From CANKHA01 sp034668825 (GTDB lineage Bacteria > Pseudomonadota > Alphaproteobacteria > Rhizobiales > Xanthobacteraceae), in assembly GCA_034668825.1 (NCBI GenBank), contig JAXDOR010000200.1, forward strand, positions 1 through 5,291: 5,291 nucleotides of DNA, given 5' to 3'. Positions 1 to 5,291 of this stretch are shown here, piece after piece. A model generated the notes under the pieces. It worked only from the letters and a program-made list of their open reading frames with translations. It searched no databases and was not told the DNA's origin. Both the position numbers and the translations under genes were made by a program. How positions within the stretch are numbered: position 1 is the stretch's first letter; every line of letters starts with the position of its first letter.

Positions 1-537
1 TCCGCCAACTCGGATTCGTTCCGCCCGTTGCAGGTCGATGAAGGATGGCCAGCCGCCGACCGAGAAGCCGTAGCCGAACAAAGCGCGGATATCGAGCTGG
101 GGATCGGTATAACCGACCGCCGCTGGATTTGCCTTTTCGAAGGTGCCGGGCACGCGCAACGTGGTCTGGCCGGAAAACACCCAGGCGTTCCCCTGTAGCA
201 ACAGGTAGCGCCCGCCGAACTCGGAAAAACCGAGGCCGGTGCGTTGCGCGGCGGGCGAGGCAATATCGACGTGCTGAAACCCGGGCGAGGCTATCAGCGT
301 CAAACGATCGGTCAGGCCGTATTCGATCAACCCTTGCAGCTCAAATTTTCCGTAGCGCGGTATCGATTGTAGCGAGCCGGAGCTGTTGAAGGCGGCATTG
401 GCCGCGCTCAAGGTTGCGGTAAGCACCACTTGTCCCTTGCCGGCCTCCATCGTCCAGGCGGCGGCCATAGCTCCCGATGGTGTCAGCGCAAGACAAAGAC
501 CTAGTTGAAAGCCAGCCCTAACGGATTTGTTAAGCAC
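1..537 (-). CDS. Secreted, probable outer-membrane beta-barrel protein (N-terminal 179 residues; 3' end outside window)
   Basis: The frame is open from a GTG at 537 to the window edge, giving 179 residues. The start is well constrained: an in-frame TAG lies only two codons upstream (543-541), and a GGAG box sits 6 nt before the GTG. The first 27 or so residues look like a signal peptide: a basic start (LNKSVRAG), a hydrophobic stretch (FQLGLCLALT) and a small-residue region ending in AMAAA before WTMEAGKGQ. The mature part alternates polar and hydrophobic residues with many glycines and aromatics, for example FELQGLIEYGLTDRLTLIA and GLGFSEFGGRYLLL, as in transmembrane beta-strands. The EYGLTDRLTL type of repeat resembles uncharacterised proteobacterial barrel proteins of the broad MetA-pathway/transporter-like class; that comparison is from memory. 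It follows the regulator gene by 92 nt on the same strand, which suggests an envelope role linked to the polysaccharide cluster. An internal ATG at 468 would lose the signal peptide and is less likely. The barrel call is fairly secure; the function is unknown. Confidence 0.7.
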   Translation of the reverse strand, partial: MLNKSVRAGFQLGLCLALTPSGAMAAAWTMEAGKGQVVLTATLSAANAAFNSSGSLQSIPRYGKFELQGLIEYGLTDRLTLIASPGFQHVDIASPAAQRTGLGFSEFGGRYLLLQGNAWVFSGQTTLRVPGTFEKANPAAVGYTDPQLDIRALFGYGFSVGGWPSFIDLQRAERIRVGG

Positions 538-543
538 GCGCTA

Positions 544-549
544 CTCCAC
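544..549 (-). promoter_or_regulatory. Ribosome binding site deciding the GTG start of the barrel gene
   Basis: On the minus strand the bases read GTGGAG, followed by a 6-nt spacer (TAGCGC) and then GTG at 537. The spacing is ideal, and the spacer itself contains the in-frame TAG that closes the frame upstream. This makes the GTG the only upstream start that preserves the signal peptide. Confidence 0.6.
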
Positions 550-580
550 TCGATACACAACGTGATACTGGTAGACCGCG

Positions 581-609
581 AGCGTTCAGACCTTTCTGGG
601 ATGGACGCT
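581..609. other. Weak imperfect stem-loop in the 92-nt gap between regulator and barrel genes
   Basis: The 92-nt gap (538-629) holds no gene that I can support. Within it the outer arms AGCGT (581-585) and ACGCT (605-609) are complementary, and inside them CAGA (587-590) and TCTG (595-598) can pair around a 4-nt loop. The stems are short and interrupted, and no T-run follows on the minus strand, so this does not qualify as a canonical intrinsic terminator. It could be chance, an mRNA processing or attenuation element, or nothing. I found no convincing -35/-10 pair in this gap. Confidence 0.15.
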
Positions 610-629
610 AAAATGATCGGATTATCCTG

Positions 630-1607
630 TTACAGAGATTCGGCCGTGACACGGTTGCCTCCCGCCGCCGCGGCGCTGCGAACGGCGGAGATCGCGCGGG
701 TCATCAATTGCACGCGATCGATTCCGCTGTGAACCTGGCCGGTCACTGCCGAGACGCTGGCCGTGACATAATCCGCCACGATGGATTCCGAGTTGATCAA
801 TCTAAGCTTCGACACGGCGGCGCACAGGCTTTCCGCGAGCTGCTTTGCCGCCGCGGCATCGAAATCCGGAGCGACCAATACGATCAGGCCATCGCGATAG
901 GCTGCGGCAAGAAGGCCGATGGGAGCGGGCAGGCTACGCACGGCCCGGGCGACCTGGGCCAAAAGGCTGCGGGTTTCCTCCTCGCCGTGCCGGGAACGAA
1001 AGGCGTTGAGTCGGTCGACCTCAAGCGCGAGACTTGAAACCAACTTGTTGTGTGGCTGCGCGGTTGCCGTGGCCAAATAGGTCTCGGCCGCCTCTCCGAC
1101 CAAAAGGCCGGTGGTGTCGTCGACCCAAAGCTTGGCATAGCGGTCGCCCCAGCTTGACATAAATGCCAGCAGCTCACGCTCGCGCGTGTGCCGCCGTTCA
1201 AGCTCGGCCTTGAGCTTCAACGCAGCGCGAACCCGCGCGATAAGCTCCACCCGATTGACCGGCTTGTGGACATAGTCGGTGGCGCCGGCGACGAAAGCAT
1301 TCGCCAAACTGTCCATGTCCTCAAGCGACGTTATCATGATGATGGGAATGTCGGTGTAATTGGCATCGTTGCGAATGCGGGCGCAGGCTTCGATGCCGTC
1401 GATTTCCGGCATGACGATATCGAGAAGCACGATATCGGCGCCGACCTGCCCTTGGCCATGCGCTTCGCCGGTTCGCCCAAGGTCCAATATCTTGAAAGCC
1501 TCCCAGGCCGAACTCGCCGTCCGCACATCTTTGTATCCGGCAGAAAGAAGCGCCGCTTCGGTGATGTCACGGGAATCCTCCGAATCATCGACAACAAGTA
1601 TCCGCAT
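630..1607 (-). CDS. Response regulator with receiver domain and degenerate GGDEF-like output domain
   Basis: The protein has 325 residues. Residues 1-130 form a CheY-like receiver with all key positions present: acidic pair D7/D8, phospho-acceptor D63 in LLDIVMPEIDG, switch T93 in IIMITS, and K115 in YVHKPVN. The phospho-acceptor is about ten positions later than usual because of a glycine-rich insertion around residues 43-56. A charged linker (about 131-150, KLKAELERRHTRERE) is probably helical or coiled-coil. Residues from about 160 to 320 follow the GGDEF fold plan: DDTTGLL at 163-169 for the usual D-x-LTGL, LALEVDRLNAFRSRHGEEE at 193-211 for the metal/substrate segment, and VTASVSAV for the late strand. 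The signature GGDEF is replaced by AYRDG (236-240). The domain is therefore expected to be catalytically inactive as a diguanylate cyclase, acting as a phospho-dependent binding or dimerisation module (inference). The ATG has a good GAGG box 8 nt upstream. The gene sits 59 nt downstream of the glycosyltransferase group and is likely its dedicated regulator. No DNA-binding domain is visible and the cognate kinase is not in the window. Confidence 0.88.
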   Translation of the reverse strand: MRILVVDDSEDSRDITEAALLSAGYKDVRTASSAWEAFKILDLGRTGEAHGQGQVGADIVLLDIVMPEIDGIEACARIRNDANYTDIPIIMITSLEDMDSLANAFVAGATDYVHKPVNRVELIARVRAALKLKAELERRHTRERELLAFMSSWGDRYAKLWVDDTTGLLVGEAAETYLATATAQPHNKLVSSLALEVDRLNAFRSRHGEEETRSLLAQVARAVRSLPAPIGLLAAAYRDGLIVLVAPDFDAAAAKQLAESLCAAVSKLRLINSESIVADYVTASVSAVTGQVHSGIDRVQLMTRAISAVRSAAAAGGNRVTAESL

Positions 1608-1615
1608 TTGACGAT

Positions 1616-1619
1616 CCTC
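1616..1619 (-). promoter_or_regulatory. Shine-Dalgarno box of the response regulator gene
   Basis: GAGG on the minus strand lies 8 nt before the ATG at 1607. It supports this start and suggests translation independent of the upstream gene, whose stop codon is 59 nt away. Confidence 0.5.
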
Positions 1620-1649
1620 AGTATTTTTGCGTAGTTTATTCTATGTTTT

Positions 1650-1655
1650 ATTATA
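1650..1655 (-). promoter_or_regulatory. Possible -10 box in an AT-rich gap before the response regulator
   Basis: The 59-nt gap between the GT-C-like gene and the regulator is strikingly AT-rich compared with the GC-rich genes on either side. It contains a perfect TATAAT on the minus strand, which would start a transcript with a leader of roughly 35 nt. At the expected -35 position (about 1673-1678) the sequence is AAACAG, a poor match to TTGACA. That position falls inside a short perfect dyad (1672-1684). If real, the promoter would be weak or activator-dependent and would give the regulator some expression independent of the upstream operon. Confidence 0.3.
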
Positions 1656-1666
1656 CGGTCCCGAGG

Positions 1667-3157
1667 TTACTGCTGTTTAACAGCTTGAATTCTTTCATCG
1701 GCAAATAAACGCCAAGTATTATTTTGGTATATGACTCGATAACCCGGGAGGCCTTGGCGGAATAGGAATGGGAAGGTTCTGTTTAGCCGGTCGCCCGCGC
1801 CAAGATTGCTTTGCGGATTCGGAACCGCGACGAAGGGGGCGTCGATGCGCGAGAACAGCAAGGCGAGCGCGAACGGCTCGCCTGAGGGGAGTAAAAGCCC
1901 GCGCGCATGGCCGCGGCCCAGCACAACAGCCGGGGCATTGAAGGTATCAACCAACACATCGTCCCGTCCGACTGTGGCGCCGCCTAGGCCGAGCGCGTCG
2001 ATCCGCTCCTGGTCGCCGAACTGCCCCTCGATCGCCGCGCTGGCCCGTGTCGTGGCTATGGGGTCGACAATCGCCAGACCGATCGCGCCGCCGAGCCACC
2101 CCAGCACAAGCAGCATAAGGGCCAATCCGCGCCGATGCCGATCGATCGGCACGCGCGTCATAACGATCACCGCGAGAACGGGCGCCGCGATGGTCGCGAT
2201 CCCCGGGCTGCCGAATAGTCCCGTGACAATCGCGAATATCGCCGCGACTATCGCGGCCATGGCGAAAACCGCGGCCGGCGCGATCAACGCGCGGCGCCGA
2301 TACACCCAGCCGATGGCAACGACGGCGATAGGAGCCGCCATCGCCAGTACGACTGCGACCGTTAATCCGGCATCCAGCGCCGGCGCCCCGGCAAGCCCTC
2401 CCGGAATCAACCGTGCATGACTCGCTGTCCATTCGGCCATGCTCGCTGGCGTCTCGGCGAAGAATCTCCAACCGTCGCCGGGAAATATCCAAGCCACATA
2501 GGCAAATGCCGCGGCCCCGAAAAGCGTGGGAAACGCCAGCGTCAGCACAATGTTGATCGCCGATCCCGCGACCAATGTTGGGCTAATGGCGAAAACGAGA
2601 AGGGGCACCGCCGCTGCGGCGATTGCTGCTCCCATCGGATGGGAGAACGCGACGCCCAGTAGCGCCAGTCCCACGGTCATCACTTCAGGGATGCCGCTGC
2701 GGGCTCGCAGGTCGTAAAGGGCGTTCCCAAAGAGATAGAGAAAGGTCACCAGGAACATTTCTGCCGCACCGGAGATCACCGCGCGCAGCAGCAGGGGATG
2801 AAAAGCGATCAACAACGTCGCCAAGCCCGCGGTGAGGACTGAAAGGCCGGAGACGCGAAGCGCGTGGAACCAAACTCCAGCCAAAACCGCGAAAATCCCC
2901 GCCGCCAGCAAAGCCGGCGTCGGCGTGCCGTTGGGCATAATGAAGTGCAGAAGCGTCGTCGCCAGAAAAGGAATGCTTGGATAGGCCGCGACGATGGATC
3001 CGATTGACAGTTCGCCGTCGCCGGCGGTGATCGCCGCCGCCCACAACGCGACAGCGTCGTCGGGGATTAGGCCGACCCGCACCGCCCCCGCCGCGAATGC
3101 CAATGCGGCAACGAAGGCAAATAGCGCGATGGGCATGGCTGCGTAAACGCGCGTCAC
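1667..3157 (-). CDS. Polytopic inner-membrane protein with GT-C glycosyltransferase-like features
   Basis: A 496-residue protein starting at a GTG (3157) that overlaps the stop of the glycosyltransferase gene as GTGA, with a GGAG box 9 nt upstream. An in-frame ATG at 3256 would overlap the upstream gene by about 100 nt and add a non-hydrophobic tail, and an ATG at 3136 lacks the coupling geometry. Residues 9-28 form the first membrane helix. They are followed by an acidic pair D33/D34 in LIPDDAVALW and then AYPSIPF (58-64), the arrangement seen in GT-C enzymes (PMT/ArnT type), where an acidic motif in the first periplasmic loop is catalytic and a tyrosine/proline-rich segment follows. About ten further hydrophobic segments run to residue 362, including 82-100, 104-121, 130-147, 260-284, 291-311, 318-335 and 343-362. 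Residues about 365-496 form a soluble C-terminal domain with GYRVIYQNNTWRLF near the end. By family analogy it would transfer a sugar or other group from a polyprenyl carrier, but overall similarity to a named enzyme is not visible. Translational coupling to the synthase argues that the two act in the same pathway. Membrane topology is secure; enzymatic activity is inference. Confidence 0.75.
   Translation of the reverse strand: MTRVYAAMPIALFAFVAALAFAAGAVRVGLIPDDAVALWAAAITAGDGELSIGSIVAAYPSIPFLATTLLHFIMPNGTPTPALLAAGIFAVLAGVWFHALRVSGLSVLTAGLATLLIAFHPLLLRAVISGAAEMFLVTFLYLFGNALYDLRARSGIPEVMTVGLALLGVAFSHPMGAAIAAAAVPLLVFAISPTLVAGSAINIVLTLAFPTLFGAAAFAYVAWIFPGDGWRFFAETPASMAEWTASHARLIPGGLAGAPALDAGLTVAVVLAMAAPIAVVAIGWVYRRRALIAPAAVFAMAAIVAAIFAIVTGLFGSPGIATIAAPVLAVIVMTRVPIDRHRRGLALMLLVLGWLGGAIGLAIVDPIATTRASAAIEGQFGDQERIDALGLGGATVGRDDVLVDTFNAPAVVLGRGHARGLLLPSGEPFALALLFSRIDAPFVAVPNPQSNLGAGDRLNRTFPFLFRQGLPGYRVIYQNNTWRLFADERIQAVKQQ
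1672..1684. repeat. Perfect short inverted repeat GCTGTT-N-AACAGC at the 3' end of the GT-C-like gene
   Basis: Six-base arms around a single central base, lying in the last codons of the membrane-protein gene (residues about 492-496) and directly upstream of the AT-rich gap with the possible -10 box. It could be a small operator overlapping the -35 position, a weak mRNA hairpin, or chance, since it is also coding sequence. No T-run follows at terminator spacing. Confidence 0.25.
3154..3157 (-). other. GTGA start/stop overlap coupling the synthase and membrane-protein genes
   Basis: The TGA stop of the glycosyltransferase (3156-3154) overlaps the GTG start of the next gene (3157-3155). Such 4-nt overlaps commonly mark translational coupling. 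A GGAG box on the minus strand (3170-3167), inside the end of the upstream gene, supports re-initiation here. Confidence 0.65.
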
Positions 3158-5034
3158 GGCGTCATGCTCCGTGCGCGGGCGAGTTCCACGGCGGTGTATT
3201 TGGAAACGCCATGCTGCGTTTTCTCCCAATAGAATGGGTTGCGCAAAAGCTGCCAAAGGCCGCGATAAGCCGCGATCGAAATCAGCACCCAGTAGCCAAG
3301 CACGGTAAGGCTATAGGGAATGAGCGTAAGCCAGCCGCGCCGGATGGGCGCCAGCATGCTGAGATACATAAAGGCGCCGTTGCCGGCGAGGAGATTGAAA
3401 AGGCTGAGAAAGAGCAGCACCTGCGGGAACACCACATCGGCGCCGGTGGTCAAGGCAATCACCCAAACCAGATAAAGCATCCAGAAAATTGGGTTGAAAA
3501 GACCCGAGAGCACCGTGCCGCCGATGAAGAAAACAAATCCCAAGAAGCCTAGCGGCCCGATTGTGCGCCACAAATGCTCCGGCCTCCGAGTGTGGACCAA
3601 AAAGGTCTGCATATAGCCTTTCATCCACCGCGAGCGTTGACGAATCCAGTTACCGGAGTGGCAGCTAGCTTCCTCAAACGTGGTCGAGTCGACAACGCGA
3701 ACCCGGTAGCCTTTCTGCGTCAGGCGAAGTCCGAGGTCGGCATCCTCGGTGACGTTGAACGGATCCCAGGCATGCAGCTCGCGCAGTACCTTGATCTTGA
3801 AGTGGTTCGACGTGCCGCCGAGCGGGATCGGGATATTGAGCCGCTCAAGACCAGGCAGCATCTGGTCGAACCATAGCGAGTAATCGAGCGTGAACATCCG
3901 CGCCAGCCAATTCTCGCTGGCGTTGTAATAGTTGAGCCGGCACTGCAAGCACGCGACCTCGGGCGGCGATTGCTGGAACGTCGCCACGACCTTACGCAAT
4001 TGATCCGGCTCGGGCCGGTCTTCGGCGTCGTAGATCACCAGATATTCGCCGCGGGCAAAACGCAGCGCGAAGTTACAGGCTTTAGGCTTGGTTTGCGGCA
4101 CAGACGCAGGCACCTGAATGATCTCGAAAACGCCCTCGAGACCCAGCGTCTTCGCCACGTCGAGGGTCGCCTGATCGCCGGCTTCCAGCACGATCTTGAT
4201 GTCGAGCTTGCCCAGCGGGTAGTCGAGTTGCCGCAAGGCATGAGCCAGGATCGGCAACGTTTCCGGCTCGCGGAACATCGGGACCAGAATGGTGAAAACC
4301 GGCAAATCTTCATCGCGCAGTTGCCGGGCGAGCATTGCAATGGCGAGGTCGGGTTCGGGAGAGCGGCTGCCGCCGATGGCGACAAGCAGTCCCTTGAACA
4401 GGAAATTTCCGAGATAGAATATGCCCATTGCCACATTGAGGACGATGAGTGTGGCGATCGGAGCGAGCGCGAGACCCGCCAGGAAGATTGTAAGCAGCGC
4501 ATAAGCAACGATGATCTGAGCCGGGGCGAAGACCTGACTCGCGGACATTTCCGGATCCCGTTCCGCGAGTTCGTAAACGGCGCGATGGGACAGCACGTCC
4601 GCAAAGGCGGTCTGCACGGCCCAGACAATGTCGAACTTCGACGTGACCGCGAATTCGATCGCGGTTCCCCAGCGTTGGCGCGCGAACAAGATCGTTTCCG
4701 GTCCGGGTTCGGCCGTGGCGATCACGATGCGTCCGTCGCGCCTTCGCCACGGCATCAGCAGTCTTTGCGTATAGCTGTCCGCATCGGCGGCAACCACCAG
4801 CGACGCATCCGGCGGTTCGTTGCCAAGATCGACGAAAGGCAGATCGTAGTAATTAGCCAGGGCCTGATAATAAACGTCCGGCCTGATCCAGTTACGCGCC
4901 AAGATCGCGTCGCCGAGTCGGACGTTCCAGGTCTCAGCCAGCCGCACCGCCTCGTCGAGTTGAGGAAGCGTGAGGATGCGGCGCCCGGCCAGAAGGTCGC
5001 CGAGCGCCCGATCGGATGGAGAGAGTTGCGGCAT
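3154..5034 (-). CDS. Processive-type family 2 glycosyltransferase with N-terminal MshEN-like domain
   Basis: A 626-residue integral-membrane GT2 enzyme of the BcsA/PgaC/XagB-like class, expected to polymerise a nucleotide-sugar at the cytoplasmic face and pass the chain through the membrane. Residues about 8-70 form an MshEN-like (type II secretion ATPase N-terminal) domain with two tandem helical repeats, ending in YDLPFVDL. Two membrane helices follow (about 172-195 and 197-220). The catalytic domain (about 245-485) carries D287 in VLEAGD, DAED at 336-339, PLGGTSNHF at 404-412, TED at 429-431 and QRSRW at 466-470: the full D, DxD, TED, QxxRW set. Four membrane segments (about 492-590) and the tail FYWEKTQHG (601-609) complete it. 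There is no C-terminal PilZ domain, unlike BcsA. The motif set with GGTSNHF and a QR-RW-KG run matches proteins usually annotated as XagB-type glycosyltransferases (from memory). The ATG at 5034 lies 5 nt after the upstream stop; an in-frame ATG at 5115 would overlap the upstream gene by 76 nt. No clear Shine-Dalgarno precedes 5034, so coupling to the upstream gene is likely. The polymer is not predictable. Confidence 0.92.
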   Translation of the reverse strand: MPQLSPSDRALGDLLAGRRILTLPQLDEAVRLAETWNVRLGDAILARNWIRPDVYYQALANYYDLPFVDLGNEPPDASLVVAADADSYTQRLLMPWRRRDGRIVIATAEPGPETILFARQRWGTAIEFAVTSKFDIVWAVQTAFADVLSHRAVYELAERDPEMSASQVFAPAQIIVAYALLTIFLAGLALAPIATLIVLNVAMGIFYLGNFLFKGLLVAIGGSRSPEPDLAIAMLARQLRDEDLPVFTILVPMFREPETLPILAHALRQLDYPLGKLDIKIVLEAGDQATLDVAKTLGLEGVFEIIQVPASVPQTKPKACNFALRFARGEYLVIYDAEDRPEPDQLRKVVATFQQSPPEVACLQCRLNYYNASENWLARMFTLDYSLWFDQMLPGLERLNIPIPLGGTSNHFKIKVLRELHAWDPFNVTEDADLGLRLTQKGYRVRVVDSTTFEEASCHSGNWIRQRSRWMKGYMQTFLVHTRRPEHLWRTIGPLGFLGFVFFIGGTVLSGLFNPIFWMLYLVWVIALTTGADVVFPQVLLFLSLFNLLAGNGAFMYLSMLAPIRRGWLTLIPYSLTVLGYWVLISIAAYRGLWQLLRNPFYWEKTQHGVSKYTAVELARARSMTP

Positions 5035-5039
5035 GGCGT

Positions 5040-5291
5040 TTAAGATGCCGCGCCGGATCGACGGCGGTAGATCCGCTGCAGGACCAACAGGAACAGCACG
5101 GTCCCGCACAGCCATAGAGCCGCAATCAGCCAGGGCCGGAAACGCGCTGCCACCGTGAACCAGGAAACCTGGTCGGGATAAACGATGCTGATCAGGGTGT
5201 CGCGTTCGGTCGACATCGCCAGCGACGTGCCGATTTTGTCGAGAACGGCAACATCACCGTGATCGAGGCGAAGTTCCGGCGGGTTCGGCAG
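5040..5291 (-). CDS. C-terminal 83 residues of a membrane-anchored, BcsB-like synthase partner (5' part outside window)
   Basis: An open frame enters from the window edge and ends with TAA at 5042-5040. The visible part has a mixed, probably periplasmic stretch (RLDHGDVAVLDKIG, then TLISIVYPDQVSWF), one strong membrane helix at about residues 54-71 of the fragment (WLIAALWLCGTVLFLLVL), and a short basic tail QRIYRRRSGAAS. By the positive-inside rule the tail is cytoplasmic and the bulk of the protein periplasmic. That is the topology of BcsB, the periplasmic subunit tethered next to the cellulose synthase catalytic subunit. Its position 5 nt upstream of a GT2 polymerase fits this. The fragment is too short to prove the family; any protein with a C-terminal tail anchor would look similar. 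The coding call itself is strong, since the reading frame, stop and spacing to the next gene all agree. Confidence 0.65.
   Translation of the reverse strand: MPNPPELRLDHGDVAVLDKIGTSLAMSTERDTLISIVYPDQVSWFTVAARFRPWLIAALWLCGTVLFLLVLQRIYRRRSGAAS

Noticed and set aside
45..389. Plus-strand open frame of 114 codons opposite the barrel gene
   Set aside because: Extremely arginine-rich translation without a domain; the opposite strand gives a signal peptide and barrel-like strands with a good ribosome site.
581..609. Intrinsic terminator between the regulator and barrel genes
   Set aside because: The stems are short and interrupted and no T-run follows on the minus strand, so the termination reading was dropped and only a weak stem-loop is kept.
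505..732. Plus-strand open frame of 75 codons spanning the gap between the regulator and barrel genes
   Set aside because: It overlaps both flanking minus-strand genes and shows no domain; most of it is shadow, and the intergenic part carries no support of its own.
1806..2420. Plus-strand open frame of 204 codons antisense to the GT-C-like gene
   Set aside because: Low-complexity Ala/Ser/Pro/Thr composition, mirroring the alanine/valine-rich codons of the membrane protein on the other strand; no motif or plausible ribosome site.
3157..3256. Upstream ATG extending the GT-C-like protein by 33 residues
   Set aside because: It would overlap the synthase gene by about 100 nt and add a polar, arginine-rich leader; the GTGA overlap at 3157 with its GGAG box is the better start.
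3154..5034. Naming the synthase bcsA (cellulose) or crdS (curdlan)
   Set aside because: The catalytic motifs are shared by many GT2 polymerases, the PilZ domain of BcsA is missing and an MshEN-like domain is present; the product cannot be assigned from the sequence.
3970..5043. Long plus-strand open frame of 357 codons antisense to the synthase gene
   Set aside because: It lies almost wholly opposite the GT2 gene, whose motifs are unambiguous. Its translation is rich in Arg, His, Gln and Asp with no recognisable domain, as expected for an antisense shadow in GC-rich DNA.

Overview
The window reads as a GC-rich proteobacterial chromosome segment, most likely alphaproteobacterial (Hyphomicrobiales-like). 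That guess rests on base composition, alanine/arginine-rich proteins and the style of the envelope-polysaccharide genes, not on any marker gene. Every convincing gene lies on the minus strand. In transcription order, from high to low coordinates, the layout is: (1) 5291-5040, the last 83 residues of a membrane-anchored protein whose tail resembles the C-terminus of BcsB-type synthase partners; (2) 5034-3154, a complete 626-residue processive-type family 2 glycosyltransferase with an N-terminal MshEN-like domain; (3) 3157-1667, a 496-residue polytopic membrane protein with GT-C-like features, sharing a 4-nt GTGA overlap with gene 2; (4) 1607-630, a receiver-domain response regulator whose C-terminal half looks like a GGDEF domain without its signature; (5) 537-1, the N-terminal 179 residues of a secreted, probably outer-membrane beta-barrel protein, running off the window.

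Genes 1 to 3 are packed tightly (5-nt gap, then 4-nt overlap) and are almost certainly one transcript. A 59-nt AT-rich gap with a possible -10 box separates gene 3 from gene 4, and a 92-nt gap separates gene 4 from gene 5. Genes 4 and 5 may therefore belong to the same operon or have some transcription of their own.

Taken together, the locus looks like an exopolysaccharide synthesis and export cluster related to, but distinct from, bacterial cellulose synthase (bcs) operons. The glycosyltransferase would polymerise sugar at the inner membrane, the BcsB-like protein would be its periplasmic partner, the GT-C-like protein could modify the glycan or an associated lipid carrier, and the barrel could sit in the outer membrane. 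The unusual part is the control layer: the synthase has no C-terminal PilZ domain but carries an MshEN-like domain at its N-terminus, and the neighbouring regulator carries what looks like a dead diguanylate cyclase domain. The polymer is not predictable from the sequence alone. I saw no RNA genes, CRISPR arrays, insertion sequences or integration scars.
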